From: Bacteroidota bacterium
Lineage (GTDB): Bacteria; Bacteroidota; Rhodothermia; Balneolales; Balneolaceae
Direction: 5' to 3'
Assembly (NCBI GenBank): GCA_027621355.1
Contig: JAQCBZ010000007.1
Coordinates: 1 to 57,787 of the forward strand
Length of the DNA: 57,787 nucleotides
Shown: in pieces, positions 8,572 to 17,503 of the stretch
Layout of the letters: each line of letters begins with the position of its first letter
Numbering within the stretch: the first letter of the stretch is position 1
Translations under genes and position numbers: made by a program
The notes under the pieces: generated by a model
What the model was told of the DNA's origin: nothing
What the model saw: only the letters and a program-made list of their open reading frames with translations
Database searches by the model: none

Positions 8572-11069
8572 TTGTCTCTCTGAATTGGATCAAGGAGCTA
8601 TTGGGAGATCAAGCCTCCTCCTTGCCTGAAGTTGAGGTCATTGCAGACACACTCACACGTATTGGTCATGAGGTCGAAGAGATTCGTACTACGTCGACTC
8701 TGCCCGATTCAGTCATCATCGGAGAGGTTCTCGAAACCCAAAAACACCCCGATGCAGATCGTCTAAATGTGTGTTCAGTAAGGATTTCTGAGACAGAGAT
8801 TACGTCCATCATATGTGGTGCGCCGAATGTAGCAGCAGGGCAATTAGTGCCAGTCGCAACACCTGGATCTGTACTACCCATCTACGACAAAGAAGGGAAG
8901 CCGCTCAAGATTAAAGTGTCTAAAATACGCGGGATTGAATCCAATGGGATGATTTGTGCGATGGATGAACTCGCCTTAGGTGAGGATCATGATGGCATTA
9001 TGGTATTGAATAATGAGGTGACCGCATCCGATATAGGACGTCCATTTGCTGAGGTTTGTGGGCTATTGGGCGACACATTGATTGAGGTGAGCTTGACGCC
9101 TAATCGTCCAGATGCAGCATCTCACCGAGGATTGGCACGGGATTTATGTGCAGCGCTGGGTTTGTCGACGGTGTGGAGCTTTTCTTCACACGGCGGGGAT
9201 GACGCGCAGGTTGACGCGCAGGACCAATGGAGCCTAAGGTCGGTGCAATCATCCAACAAAGAGCATGTGTCGATCGAGCTCAAGGATTCAGCTTGTCCAC
9301 GATATGTTGCACGATGGGTTCACAACGTTACCATCGCCCCTTCTCCATTATTTGTACGACAACGACTGGAATCATTGGGACTGCGGAGTGTGAACAATGT
9401 CGTCGATGCGACAAACTGGGTACTTCATGAGATGGGCCACCCAACCCATGCGTTTGATGCTGCAGCTTTCACCTCTGGATCGCTCAGAGTCCAACGATTT
9501 GATCATGATACATCCTTTACCACACTAGATCATGTAGAGCGAACATGCCCGGTAGGTACGCTGTTCATTTGTGATGGGGATAAGCCCGTGGCTATTGCTG
9601 GGGTCATGGGTGGACTTGAATCCGAGGTTAGTGATCAAACGACAGATATTTTGTTGGAAAGTGCGATGTTTGCCCCTTCTTCCATACGAAAAACGTCCAA
9701 GGTACTTGGGTTACAAAGTGATGCCTCCTATCGATTTGAGCGGGGGGCAGACCCTCTAGCGTGTATGGAGGCAGCAGATCGCGTGATTGAGTTGATTGAG
9801 GCGTGGGCCGGTGGAGAGGTTTCAACGGAGGTAGCGGATGTTTCGGAGATTCAGGAATATGAGCCACAGGCCATTGAGTTTGACACTGCATTAACGACTC
9901 GAATCCTCGGTCACACCATTGAGGATAACGTTCAATTTAACACGCTAACATCACTTGGATGTGTTGTGGAAGAATCTGAGAGCGTATACCCACCCTCGTT
10001 CCGTCCCGATTTGACGCGCCCTATCGATCTCGTTGAGGAGGTGGGTCGACTTTGGGACTACAACAGATTACCTGAGCCCAGCGTGCAGCAGGTGTTTGTT
10101 CCCCAACCCATCCCGCAAAGGGAATCTTTCATCGTTGCATGTGCTTCAGCGTGTATGCGGTTGGGCTACCGAGAGATTCAAGCAAACTCACTGATTCCAA
10201 AAGAAGACGCCCAGCGTGCCATCGACCCTGCGTTGGTAATTCACACGCTAAACCCTGTCTCTTCTGAGGCTACTTCCCTTCGCCCTACCCTTGCGATAGG
10301 TGGACTCAACGTCTTTCAGCGGAATCGCAATCGAGGAGTGCATGCAGCTCGCTGTTTCGAAATCGGTCATGTGTACCGCCGGACTGAAGGACATAGCGAA
10401 GGACAAGGAACATGGCACCAAGGAATCGAGGAGCGGACGCATCTTTGGATAGGCGTCACGGGTCCTGCTACTGTAGCAGATTGGGCACAATCGAGCTCAA
10501 CCTATCGATTTGATCATCTAAAACGCGATTTGCTGAGCGTATTGCATGTGGCACTTGGCTCGTCTGTTCAAGTTCATGAGCTAACGTTCGTGGTGGATCC
10601 GTCGAATCCCTTAGTTAGTACGATTCATGCTCAAGGTGACGTAATCGGCACGTTTACCGAGCTCGGACGCAAAGAGCGCTCTTTCTACGACCTTGATTCT
10701 CCCACATTTATGGTGGAAATAGACCTTGACACTTGTTTTGAGTTCTGGAACAATGCTGCACCAACACGTGCTGCTGAGGTGTCAAAATTCCCATCCATTG
10801 ACTATGATTTTGCGTTGGTAGTTGCCTCTGATGTTACAGCAGGGACTCTAGAGGAAATCATACGAGAAACGGGTTCAGACCGACTCCATCATGTGCTATG
10901 CTTTGATGTGTACGAAGGAGATCAGATTGCAAAAAACACAAAAAGCCTTGCTTTTAGGTGTACATTTTTGGATCCTACCAAGACGTTGACATTCAATGAG
11001 GTGGAAGATGAGATTAAACTGATTCTTAACTCATTGAAAGACAAGACGTCAGCGGAATTGAGAACCTAA
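8568..11069 (+). CDS. pheT: Phenylalanyl-tRNA synthetase beta subunit
   Basis: Large PheRS subunit, 833 residues. Domains in order: N-terminal tRNA-binding (EMAP-type) domain about 40-150, B3/B4 editing domain, B5, the inactive class II-like core, and the C-terminal anticodon-binding FDX-ACB domain (about 740-833, from KFPSIDYDF). A clear Shine-Dalgarno GGAGG at 8557-8561 lies six bases before the ATG, inside pheS. A 12-bp direct duplication (9201-9212 and 9213-9224, encoding DAQV/DAQD) sits in an interdomain linker and is one of several such in-frame duplications in this window. Confidence 0.97.
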   Translation: MIVSLNWIKELLGDQASSLPEVEVIADTLTRIGHEVEEIRTTSTLPDSVIIGEVLETQKHPDADRLNVCSVRISETEITSIICGAPNVAAGQLVPVATPGSVLPIYDKEGKPLKIKVSKIRGIESNGMICAMDELALGEDHDGIMVLNNEVTASDIGRPFAEVCGLLGDTLIEVSLTPNRPDAASHRGLARDLCAALGLSTVWSFSSHGGDDAQVDAQDQWSLRSVQSSNKEHVSIELKDSACPRYVARWVHNVTIAPSPLFVRQRLESLGLRSVNNVVDATNWVLHEMGHPTHAFDAAAFTSGSLRVQRFDHDTSFTTLDHVERTCPVGTLFICDGDKPVAIAGVMGGLESEVSDQTTDILLESAMFAPSSIRKTSKVLGLQSDASYRFERGADPLACMEAADRVIELIEAWAGGEVSTEVADVSEIQEYEPQAIEFDTALTTRILGHTIEDNVQFNTLTSLGCVVEESESVYPPSFRPDLTRPIDLVEEVGRLWDYNRLPEPSVQQVFVPQPIPQRESFIVACASACMRLGYREIQANSLIPKEDAQRAIDPALVIHTLNPVSSEATSLRPTLAIGGLNVFQRNRNRGVHAARCFEIGHVYRRTEGHSEGQGTWHQGIEERTHLWIGVTGPATVADWAQSSSTYRFDHLKRDLLSVLHVALGSSVQVHELTFVVDPSNPLVSTIHAQGDVIGTFTELGRKERSFYDLDSPTFMVEIDLDTCFEFWNNAAPTRAAEVSKFPSIDYDFALVVASDVTAGTLEEIIRETGSDRLHHVLCFDVYEGDQIAKNTKSLAFRCTFLDPTKTLTFNEVEDEIKLILNSLKDKTSAELRT

Positions 11070-11085
11070 CTCTGACCTCACGCTT

Positions 11086-11331
11086 GTGAACCCATCGCCA
11101 GAAAAAGAACGATTTGATGCTGCGCTCCAAGGAATTGAACAGATCATTGGAGACCTCAAAGCGAAAAATCGAGAGCTAGTTCGAGAGAATACTCGGCTCA
11201 AGACGAAGTTAAAAGAGATGCAAAAAGGTCAGTCTGATATTTTTGATGCGATTAGTGAGACCGAGCGAATGAAACTCAAACACAGCATCTCTGCCTTGAT
11301 GGCTAAAATTGATAAGAGGATTCAGCCGTGA
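11086..11331 (+). CDS. Small coiled-coil protein upstream of zapA
   Basis: 81 residues from a GTG start at 11086, 17 bases after pheT; the stop overlaps the zapA start by four bases. The sequence is a heptad-like charged helix (GIEQIIGDLKAKNRELVREN...), with no membrane segment or catalytic motif. Its size, predicted coiled coil and coupling to zapA recall ZapB, the ZapA partner in gammaproteobacterial Z-rings. There is no direct sequence evidence of homology. A role in cell division is inferred from context only. Confidence 0.75.
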   Translation: MNPSPEKERFDAALQGIEQIIGDLKAKNRELVRENTRLKTKLKEMQKGQSDIFDAISETERMKLKHSISALMAKIDKRIQP

Positions 11332-11753
11332 GCACGACCGTTAAAATCCAAGTCTTGGGCCATACCCTGCCCCTGAAAGTTGCCGATCATGAAGTTGAAT
11401 CCATTCAACGTGTGGGGCAATTTGTGGATGAAACACTATCCGAGTTTACCGAAGCTGCCAAAAATCAACCCGAAAGCTTGGTCCTCATCTTAGGGGCGAT
11501 GCGAATTGCGGAAACCTTATTCGGGGAGCAACGCAAAACAGAAGCGCTTCAAACTGAGGTGCGGACACTCCGACAAGAGCTGGAAAGTCTCAAAAAGGAA
11601 TCTCAGGAAGCACTTGAAACGGCAGCGGCCCAAGGGGGTGCATTACAGCGAGCTGAGCATGAGATTCAAAATGAAGTGATCTCCTCATTGACCAAACGGT
11701 TAGAACAGCTCGTCGAAGCACATCAGACGGGGCATTCATCCGTACCGTTTTAG
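11328..11753 (+). CDS. zapA: Cell division protein ZapA
   Basis: 141 residues from a GTG start overlapping the previous stop (GTGA). The N-terminal ZapA fold reads TTVKIQVLGHTLPLKV...VESIQRVGQFVDETLSEF, and a long C-terminal coiled coil begins at about residue 60. ZapA tetramers bundle FtsZ filaments at mid-cell. It is the last gene of the thrS-to-zapA run and is convergent with rseP. An imperfect 8-bp inverted repeat (11757-11764 with 11797-11804) spans the 27-base gap and the end of rseP, but it is not a convincing terminator. Confidence 0.9.
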   Translation: MSTTVKIQVLGHTLPLKVADHEVESIQRVGQFVDETLSEFTEAAKNQPESLVLILGAMRIAETLFGEQRKTEALQTEVRTLRQELESLKKESQEALETAAAQGGALQRAEHEIQNEVISSLTKRLEQLVEAHQTGHSSVPF

Positions 11754-11780
11754 CATGATATCCTAGTTCCGGACAAGATT

Positions 11781-13121
11781 CTATCCCAACAAGCGAAGGA
11801 TATCGTTTGAAAAGACGAAAATCATCGCAACAATCAAGATATAGAACCCGATTTGTTGTGCCCACATTCTCACCGTAAGTGACGGCTCGCGTCGGGTAAT
11901 GGCTTCGTAGAGTAGAAACACAAAATGTCCCCCATCCAGAACGGGGATGGGTAACATATTCATGATCGCCAACGTGATACTCAAAAATGCGGTGATATTC
12001 CAAAAGCCGATCCAGCCTGCAGAATCGGTCGCTTGCTTGGCCACCGATGCAATTGCGATTGGGCCACCTAGGTTATTACGCACTGAGACCTGACCTGTAA
12101 AAAGTTGGCGAAGTCCCTGTAGAATGGTCGTGGTCGTTTCTCCTGTTAATCCAGCACCTGCTACCAATGCTTCCCCAGCGCTGTATCGACGCCGTTCGAT
12201 ATCAAGCATTTGGGATACATCCATGATATAGACTCCAAGTGGATCACTTGCAGATTCTTTCACACCCTGTAGCAATTCTTGCTCGCCATCTCGCTCAATG
12301 AGCAATGTAAATTCCCCTTCTGTAGCCTGGATTTGATTTGTAAACTGGGTCCAGTATTGAGCGCTTTGACCATTAATCTCAAGAACTTTGTCACCTGGTT
12401 TAAGACCTGCTTTATCTGCTGGGCTGCCTGGATTAATCGAGCCTATCATAGACGGCAAGGCCATGTCGGCGGTGATAAACTCAGGTCGCTCACTGAGTTG
12501 ATCCAAAAAGTCACTTGGCATGGTCAGTGTCACACGCTCTCCCTGTCGAATCACATCATAACTCACTTGAGAGGCACTCAACGCGGAGGGAGACAAAAAC
12601 GCTTGAAAATCCTCTACCTCTTGTCCATTCACCGCAACTAGCTGATCATCGGTTCGGAAACCAAGATCATGGGCAAGGGTCTCCTCCTCAACAAAAATCC
12701 CTTCCACAGACGCCGTTGGAATAATAGTCTCTCCAGAAGAAAAGGCCACGCCAATGTAAATCAACGCCGCAAAGATCATATTAAAGATGACCCCAGCAGT
12801 GATCACGACCATCCGTTGCCAGACAGGACGACTCCGATACTCCCATGGTTGAGGTTCCGTTTCAAGGGAGTCAGTGTCCATCGATTCATCCAGCATGCCC
12901 GATACTTTTACAAAACCACCAAGAGGTGTTGCACCAATACTGTATTCCGTATCCCCACGAGTAAATCCAAGGATTTTAGGGGGAAATCCGATCGAAAACT
13001 TCTCCACCCTCATCCCAAACGCCTTGGCAGCAAAGTAATGGCCTAACTCGTGCACAAACACGAGAATAAAAAGAGCCGCAACAAAAATGAGGATCGTTTG
13101 ACCCAAAGACAGAAGTTCCAT
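11781..13121 (-). CDS. rseP: RIP metalloprotease RseP (site-2 protease)
   Basis: Inner-membrane zinc metalloprotease, 446 residues (usual ~440-450). The first transmembrane helix contains the zinc motif HELGH (H24-H28). A PDZ region lies in the periplasmic part (PGSPADKAGLKPGDKVLEING), and the later helix carries NMLPIPVLDGGHF with the third zinc ligand. In other bacteria it cleaves anti-sigma factors and remnant signal peptides. It lies 12 bases downstream of dxr, a common neighbourhood for rseP. Confidence 0.96.
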   Translation of the reverse strand: MELLSLGQTILIFVAALFILVFVHELGHYFAAKAFGMRVEKFSIGFPPKILGFTRGDTEYSIGATPLGGFVKVSGMLDESMDTDSLETEPQPWEYRSRPVWQRMVVITAGVIFNMIFAALIYIGVAFSSGETIIPTASVEGIFVEEETLAHDLGFRTDDQLVAVNGQEVEDFQAFLSPSALSASQVSYDVIRQGERVTLTMPSDFLDQLSERPEFITADMALPSMIGSINPGSPADKAGLKPGDKVLEINGQSAQYWTQFTNQIQATEGEFTLLIERDGEQELLQGVKESASDPLGVYIMDVSQMLDIERRRYSAGEALVAGAGLTGETTTTILQGLRQLFTGQVSVRNNLGGPIAIASVAKQATDSAGWIGFWNITAFLSITLAIMNMLPIPVLDGGHFVFLLYEAITRREPSLTVRMWAQQIGFYILIVAMIFVFSNDILRLLG

Positions 13122-13133
13122 GCAATTAAAGTA

Positions 13134-14309
13134 CTAAGCTTTCCATGATTTCGCATACCTACGAGCCCAATGATCGGCGTGCTGATAGGATACTACATCG
13201 TTTACGTTCGTTTGAGTGAATTCGTTCACACTCGCGTCTAAAGCAGCCTCTACACATTGTGCAATCTGCTTGTACGACAAAGATTCCTGCAAGAAGCGTG
13301 CCACAGCTACCTCGTTGGCAGCATTTAACACTGCAGGTGCCATTCCGCCGGTTTGTTGTGCCGCAATGGCAAGGCCAATGCACGGAAAACGGTCGTGATC
13401 CACAGGCTCAAACGTCCATTGACTCGCTTCCTGCCACTGTATGGTTGGATTGGGATAGGCAACTCTGTGGGGTGCCGTTAACGCATACAAAATCGGCACT
13501 TTCATGTCGGGTGGGCCTAATTGAGCCTTTGAGGAGCCATCTACAAATTCAATGACACTATGAATAATACTTTGAGGATGGACGACTGGCTCAATCCGCT
13601 CCATCGGCAGTCCAAACAACCAATGAGCCTCGATCATCTCAAGCCCCTTGTTCATCAACGTGGAAGAATCGATCGTAATCTTGGCCCCCATGCTCCAATT
13701 CGGGTGTTTGAGGGCATCTTTCGGGGTGATGGACTCCATTTGAGCGTTACTCCACTCCCGAAAAGGGCCTCCGCTGGCGGTAATAATGATCTTTTGAATC
13801 GATTCACGTGATTCACCTTGCAACGCTTGCCACATGGCCGAATGTTCAGAATCGACGGGAAGAATGCGTGAAAAATCTCCTTGAAGCTCTTGTGACAGCC
13901 ACGCCCCACCAACCACTAAGGACTCTTTATTGGCTAAGGCTACCGTTTTACCTGCTCGAATGGCCCGGACCGTTGGCATAAAGCCCGAGAAGCCTACCAA
14001 TGCGTTGATCACTAAGTCTGAGTCATAAAGAGATGCCTCCTCAAGGGCCTCTTCACCTACCAAAACGGTCGGTTTATATGTCAACGCCTCCTCAAGCTCC
14101 GCTCGCTGCGAAGGATCACACAACACTACAATATCCGGTCGGTGGGCATTGGCAAGCTCAGCCAAACATTGCGCACGACGATTGGCTGTGAGCACTCGCA
14201 CCCTCCCTAATGAAGGCGTTTGCTCAAGAATCTCAAGGAGTTGTGTGCCAATGGAGCCTGTGGCGCCAAAAATGGTAAATGTTCGGCCCGGTGAGTTCGA
14301 GGATTTCAT
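13134..14309 (-). CDS. dxr: 1-deoxy-D-xylulose 5-phosphate reductoisomerase
   Basis: NADPH-dependent enzyme making 2-C-methyl-D-erythritol 4-phosphate, the committed step of the MEP isoprenoid pathway. About 391 residues from the ATG at 14309; an upstream ATG at 14333 would overlap the preceding gene by 20 bases. Motifs: nucleotide-binding FTIFGATGSIG near the N-terminus, ANKESLV, the metal-site segment LPVDSEHSAMWQ, ASGGPFRE, and the C-terminal NAANEVAV. It follows the deacetylase with a short gap and precedes rseP. Confidence 0.96.
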   Translation of the reverse strand: MKSSNSPGRTFTIFGATGSIGTQLLEILEQTPSLGRVRVLTANRRAQCLAELANAHRPDIVVLCDPSQRAELEEALTYKPTVLVGEEALEEASLYDSDLVINALVGFSGFMPTVRAIRAGKTVALANKESLVVGGAWLSQELQGDFSRILPVDSEHSAMWQALQGESRESIQKIIITASGGPFREWSNAQMESITPKDALKHPNWSMGAKITIDSSTLMNKGLEMIEAHWLFGLPMERIEPVVHPQSIIHSVIEFVDGSSKAQLGPPDMKVPILYALTAPHRVAYPNPTIQWQEASQWTFEPVDHDRFPCIGLAIAAQQTGGMAPAVLNAANEVAVARFLQESLSYKQIAQCVEAALDASVNEFTQTNVNDVVSYQHADHWARRYAKSWKA

Positions 14310-14313
14310 GTCC

Positions 14314-15219
14314 TTAATATAGGGATTCAACATCGTGCGCCGCTTGATAAACCACCGAATGAGCCATCACAGTCTCCTGAAGTGTGGGCGCATACCCCCC
14401 AGAGAGCAACACAACCACAGGAATCTGCTTCTCGGCATAGGTCCGAAGCACCCTTTGGTCACGCTCCATTAACCCATCAAGGGTCAACGATAATCGACCA
14501 AATCGATCGGACTCTAGCACATCAATTCCAGCAAGATAAAACACTAAATCGGGTGTGAATTGCATCTGAATCTCTTCAAGAGCCTCCTCCAGTGCCATCA
14601 AATACTCCTCATCATCCGTACCATCTTCCAAGCCGACATCCAATGTGGAGGGGACTTTTCGAAACGGATAATTTTTTTCTCCGTGCATCGAAAAGGTGAA
14701 TACATCCGGTTCATCAGCCAAACAAGCTGCCGTTCCATTGCCTTGATGCACATCGCAATCAATCACTAGCACCTTACGTACCCACTGTGCTTGGCGAAGA
14801 GCCTTTACCGCAACAGCTACATCATTAAACACACAAAACCCTTCACCCCACTCAGGCATGGCATGATGTGTCCCACCGGCCAAATTCCCAGAAATCCCAT
14901 CCTGGAGGGCCATAAAAGCCGCATTCATCGTCCCTTGCACCGCTGTTCTCGAACGAATCGCGAGCCCCTTACTCCAGGGTAATCCCATTCGTCGAATTTC
15001 TTTGTCGCTTAGGCCTCCATCCCACACGGCGTTGAGATAGCTCGGTGTATGAATGAGTTCTAGATGATCCATTCTTGCCATAGAGGGGCTAATCACCGCG
15101 CTGGGATTCATCCATGGTTGGTCGATGATCCATTGGTACAATCCCTCAAACTTTCGCATGGGAAAGACATGTTGATCTGGAATCGGTGCATAATAATCGG
15201 GGGAATAACTAACCCTCAT
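14314..15219 (-). CDS. Histone deacetylase-family zinc deacetylase
   Basis: 301 residues from the ATG at 15219; longer in-frame starts exist up to 15276. The arginase/deacetylase fold has clear catalytic signatures: GGTHHA (H118, H119), the zinc ligands in DCDVHQGNG (D156, H158), the third acidic ligand in AGIDVLESDRFG, and the C-terminal LSGGYAP. Bacterial relatives deacetylate acetylpolyamines, acetoin-pathway proteins or protein lysines; the substrate cannot be told from sequence. It is in line between the aroE::pgeF fusion (11-base overlap) and dxr, so it is co-transcribed with isoprenoid and envelope genes. Confidence 0.9.
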   Translation of the reverse strand: MRVSYSPDYYAPIPDQHVFPMRKFEGLYQWIIDQPWMNPSAVISPSMARMDHLELIHTPSYLNAVWDGGLSDKEIRRMGLPWSKGLAIRSRTAVQGTMNAAFMALQDGISGNLAGGTHHAMPEWGEGFCVFNDVAVAVKALRQAQWVRKVLVIDCDVHQGNGTAACLADEPDVFTFSMHGEKNYPFRKVPSTLDVGLEDGTDDEEYLMALEEALEEIQMQFTPDLVFYLAGIDVLESDRFGRLSLTLDGLMERDQRVLRTYAEKQIPVVVLLSGGYAPTLQETVMAHSVVYQAAHDVESLY

Positions 15220-16867
15220 ACGAATCACGAGATTGAAGTAGCGCCACCATTCGGCCGGCATCCTCACCCAAGGCACGGTAAGACCAATATCGTTCCGACT
15301 CGGTTCGGGTGCAGGCGTCCCAATCTAGATCGATGTTGGACGGCTCAACCCCTGCGTCAATGGCTTGATGAACAAGAAATGCTTTTAAGTCGACATGAGG
15401 ATGGGTCGATGTGCCCCCTTGCAACACAAACTCATCAGGAAATTGAGCGGCCACCTCTGGACCCACTTCAAAAGCCGCGGCCCCGATACATGGACTTAGC
15501 CAACCACGTAGGTCATGCAGGTCGACTCCTTGCTCGGTCGCAATCTTGAGAGCCTGAGGTAGAATACCCGCGACCGCGCCACGCCATCCAGCATGAAGAG
15601 CCGCAATCCAGCCCGTCTTTGGATCAGCTAATAGGATCGCTGCACAATCTGCGACACGAATGGCCAAGGTAAGATTACGTTCCAAGGTCCAAAGTCCATC
15701 ACAGCGCGTAGAGCACTTTCCAGCTTGTGTGACGTGCACAAGATCGCTGCCATGCACTTGGTCACACCATGCCACTTTTGGATATAGAGCCCGAATCGGT
15801 TCTGGGACTTCATTTGTCCATCCCTCTTCACCTAGCCAGCGTCTTGTATCTGCGTCTAGATTGCGGGGTACAAACAGTGCTTCGACATGACCGCCCGGAT
15901 TAGCAAGTCCACTCCATTGAGGTTCTATCGCGTCCCAGGTTGCGTGAAGGGCCATCCTATGCCCCACTCGCTCAAGCTCTTTAAAAGGCGAGCCCGTCCA
16001 GAGTGCAAATGATGCACTTGCTTGGCCAATTAACATATCTATGCCGCCTATGGCATATCCATTTTGACTCTGAATCTGCGCCAAAAAAGGGGTCTCCATC
16101 GGATTGTACACAACATCAAAGCCTATTGCCTCACCCAGCAAGGTTAGCTCATGATCTTTCACGGGGGATTGACCTTCATAATGACCTTTTAGACCCAGAG
16201 GCGTTGCGTTCACAAACAAAGCCGGCTGGTGCAGCGATGCCCAGGAGGCCCATTGGTCGTACTCCACCTGTTCAATAGTACATTGAGTAGAGTCAAATTC
16301 CCATGGTACACTCACATCCCGGCGCACAATCAAGAGCTTCGAAACACCCAGTTGTTCTAGTGCCAGGCATATGCTAGAAGACGCCCCTCCTCCTCCAAAG
16401 ACAACCGCATTCACTCCATGAAGTCTGTCTGCAACCGAGCGCAACGCATATTTCACACCCTCGGGATCTGTATTGTGACCCGACATCGCACCGTTCGACT
16501 CCCGTTTGAGCGTATTCACCACACCCAGACGCTCTGCGTCTGGACTCAGCGAGGTAGCGAGACCCACCATTGATTGCTTATAAGGCAGGGTGATATTGCA
16601 GCCCACCGTAGGACTGGTTTGGAGCCAGTCTTTAAAAGAGTCTATCTCTGCATTGGGTACAGATACAGAGATATATGGACACGCTCCATCGCCGCGCTTA
16701 TCCCCATGATGTAATCCATTCCAGTGGGGTTGTTGCAACAATGGCGAGTATGAATAGGATACATCCTCTCCAACAACTAGAGCATGAGGCTTAGTAGCAC
16801 GAGAATCGTCAAGAAACTCGGAAAATCGTAGATGTGTCGGTAGGGTTCCTTTATGCAGGAACTTCAT
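15209..16867 (-). CDS. Fusion of shikimate dehydrogenase (AroE) and PgeF/YlmD laccase-domain protein
   Basis: One uninterrupted 552-residue frame carrying two enzymes. Residues 1-~295 are AroE (dehydroshikimate to shikimate, NADPH): SYSYSP for carboxylate binding, NITLPYK with the catalytic Lys97, GHNTDPEG with Asp134, dinucleotide motif FGGGGASSS (about 157-165), and NATPLG. Residues ~310-552 are the polyphenol oxidase/YlmD fold: QVHG (His372), VADCA (Cys408), HAGWRG (His425), CIGAAAFEVGPEV, and the C-terminal YRALGEDAGRM. PgeF in E. coli clears mis-made UDP-MurNAc-L-Ser; YlmD/FAMIN relatives act on purine nucleosides. It overlaps the SRPBCC gene by 17 bases. Both halves keep their catalytic residues, so neither looks decayed. 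Confidence 0.93.
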   Translation of the reverse strand: MKFLHKGTLPTHLRFSEFLDDSRATKPHALVVGEDVSYSYSPLLQQPHWNGLHHGDKRGDGACPYISVSVPNAEIDSFKDWLQTSPTVGCNITLPYKQSMVGLATSLSPDAERLGVVNTLKRESNGAMSGHNTDPEGVKYALRSVADRLHGVNAVVFGGGGASSSICLALEQLGVSKLLIVRRDVSVPWEFDSTQCTIEQVEYDQWASWASLHQPALFVNATPLGLKGHYEGQSPVKDHELTLLGEAIGFDVVYNPMETPFLAQIQSQNGYAIGGIDMLIGQASASFALWTGSPFKELERVGHRMALHATWDAIEPQWSGLANPGGHVEALFVPRNLDADTRRWLGEEGWTNEVPEPIRALYPKVAWCDQVHGSDLVHVTQAGKCSTRCDGLWTLERNLTLAIRVADCAAILLADPKTGWIAALHAGWRGAVAGILPQALKIATEQGVDLHDLRGWLSPCIGAAAFEVGPEVAAQFPDEFVLQGGTSTHPHVDLKAFLVHQAIDAGVEPSNIDLDWDACTRTESERYWSYRALGEDAGRMVALLQSRDSYEG

Positions 16868-17324
16868 CTTGAGGGGTCACTTCCGCCTCAGAGACATCTT
16901 TAAGCGTATCAGCTTCTGCCATAGACTTGAATGTCTCCAAATCTTTGGTGAGTTGAGCTTGGCACATTTCGATAAACTCAGCAAGCTCTCCCTCTGCATC
17001 TCCGTAGAACGTGCGGTAGTCTAATGAGAAATCAACCAGTGTGCGCTCTCCATTATCAAGTGGAGTGAAACGAATAGTCCCTGTTTGATTTAAATTTCCG
17101 CGAACGGTAATCCAGGCAAAGCGTGTGTTGCGAAGGTTATCAATGATATTCGCAGTCCATTGATACTCCTCGTCACCAATCTTTGTAGAGAAGTCGAAGG
17201 TTTGTGAATTTACTTTTTCAACACTATCTAGACGCTCAAGGAAATTTGGAAAAAGTAACGGTTGAGAAAGCAGTTCGTATACTTTAGAAAGAGGTAGATT
17301 AACTTCGATTCTATCGTGGGCCAT
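16851..17324 (-). CDS. SRPBCC (START/polyketide cyclase-like) protein
   Basis: 157 residues. The N-terminal IEVNLPLSKVYELLSQPLLFPNFLERLDSV and the following beta strands (DEEYQWTANI, TRFAWITVRG, TLVDFSLDYR) fit the helix-grip SRPBCC fold of coenzyme Q-binding/cyclase-dehydrase proteins. The C-terminal tail (from about residue 135) is acidic and probably disordered. It binds an unknown hydrophobic ligand by analogy. It is the first gene of the run SRPBCC-aroE::pgeF-deacetylase-dxr-rseP and has a 179-base upstream region with a promoter candidate. Confidence 0.8.
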   Translation of the reverse strand: MAHDRIEVNLPLSKVYELLSQPLLFPNFLERLDSVEKVNSQTFDFSTKIGDEEYQWTANIIDNLRNTRFAWITVRGNLNQTGTIRFTPLDNGERTLVDFSLDYRTFYGDAEGELAEFIEMCQAQLTKDLETFKSMAEADTLKDVSEAEVTPQDEVPA

Positions 17325-17449
17325 GAGATTGGATTGCTAAGACAAGTTTATCGTTTCTTACTGACGACATTTTTTTGAACACCTTCCTGCGTACGATCAT
17401 GGTTAAAAAAACCGTCTCACGGGAATAGATTCTTTTTAGTCGTAGATGA

Positions 17450-17480
17450 CAAAAGTACGCTATTTCTTAATTAAACTCAA
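17450..17480 (-). promoter_or_regulatory. Candidate promoter for the SRPBCC-aroE-dxr-rseP run
   Basis: Read on the minus strand, TTG (17480-17478) is followed after 20 bases by TACTTTTG (17457-17450), a full match to the Bacteroidota -7 element TAnnTTTG. Transcription would start near 17443, leaving a leader of about 120 bases before the ATG at 17324. The rest of the 179-base gap between tmk and this gene shows no other recognisable element. Confidence 0.42.
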
Positions 17481-17503
17481 TCTATGTAGCGCAAAAAAGT
17501 GCG

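Noticed and set aside
11757-11804. Inverted repeat between zapA and rseP as a bidirectional terminator
   Set aside because: The 8-base arms are separated by 32 bases, lack T tracts, and one arm is inside rseP.
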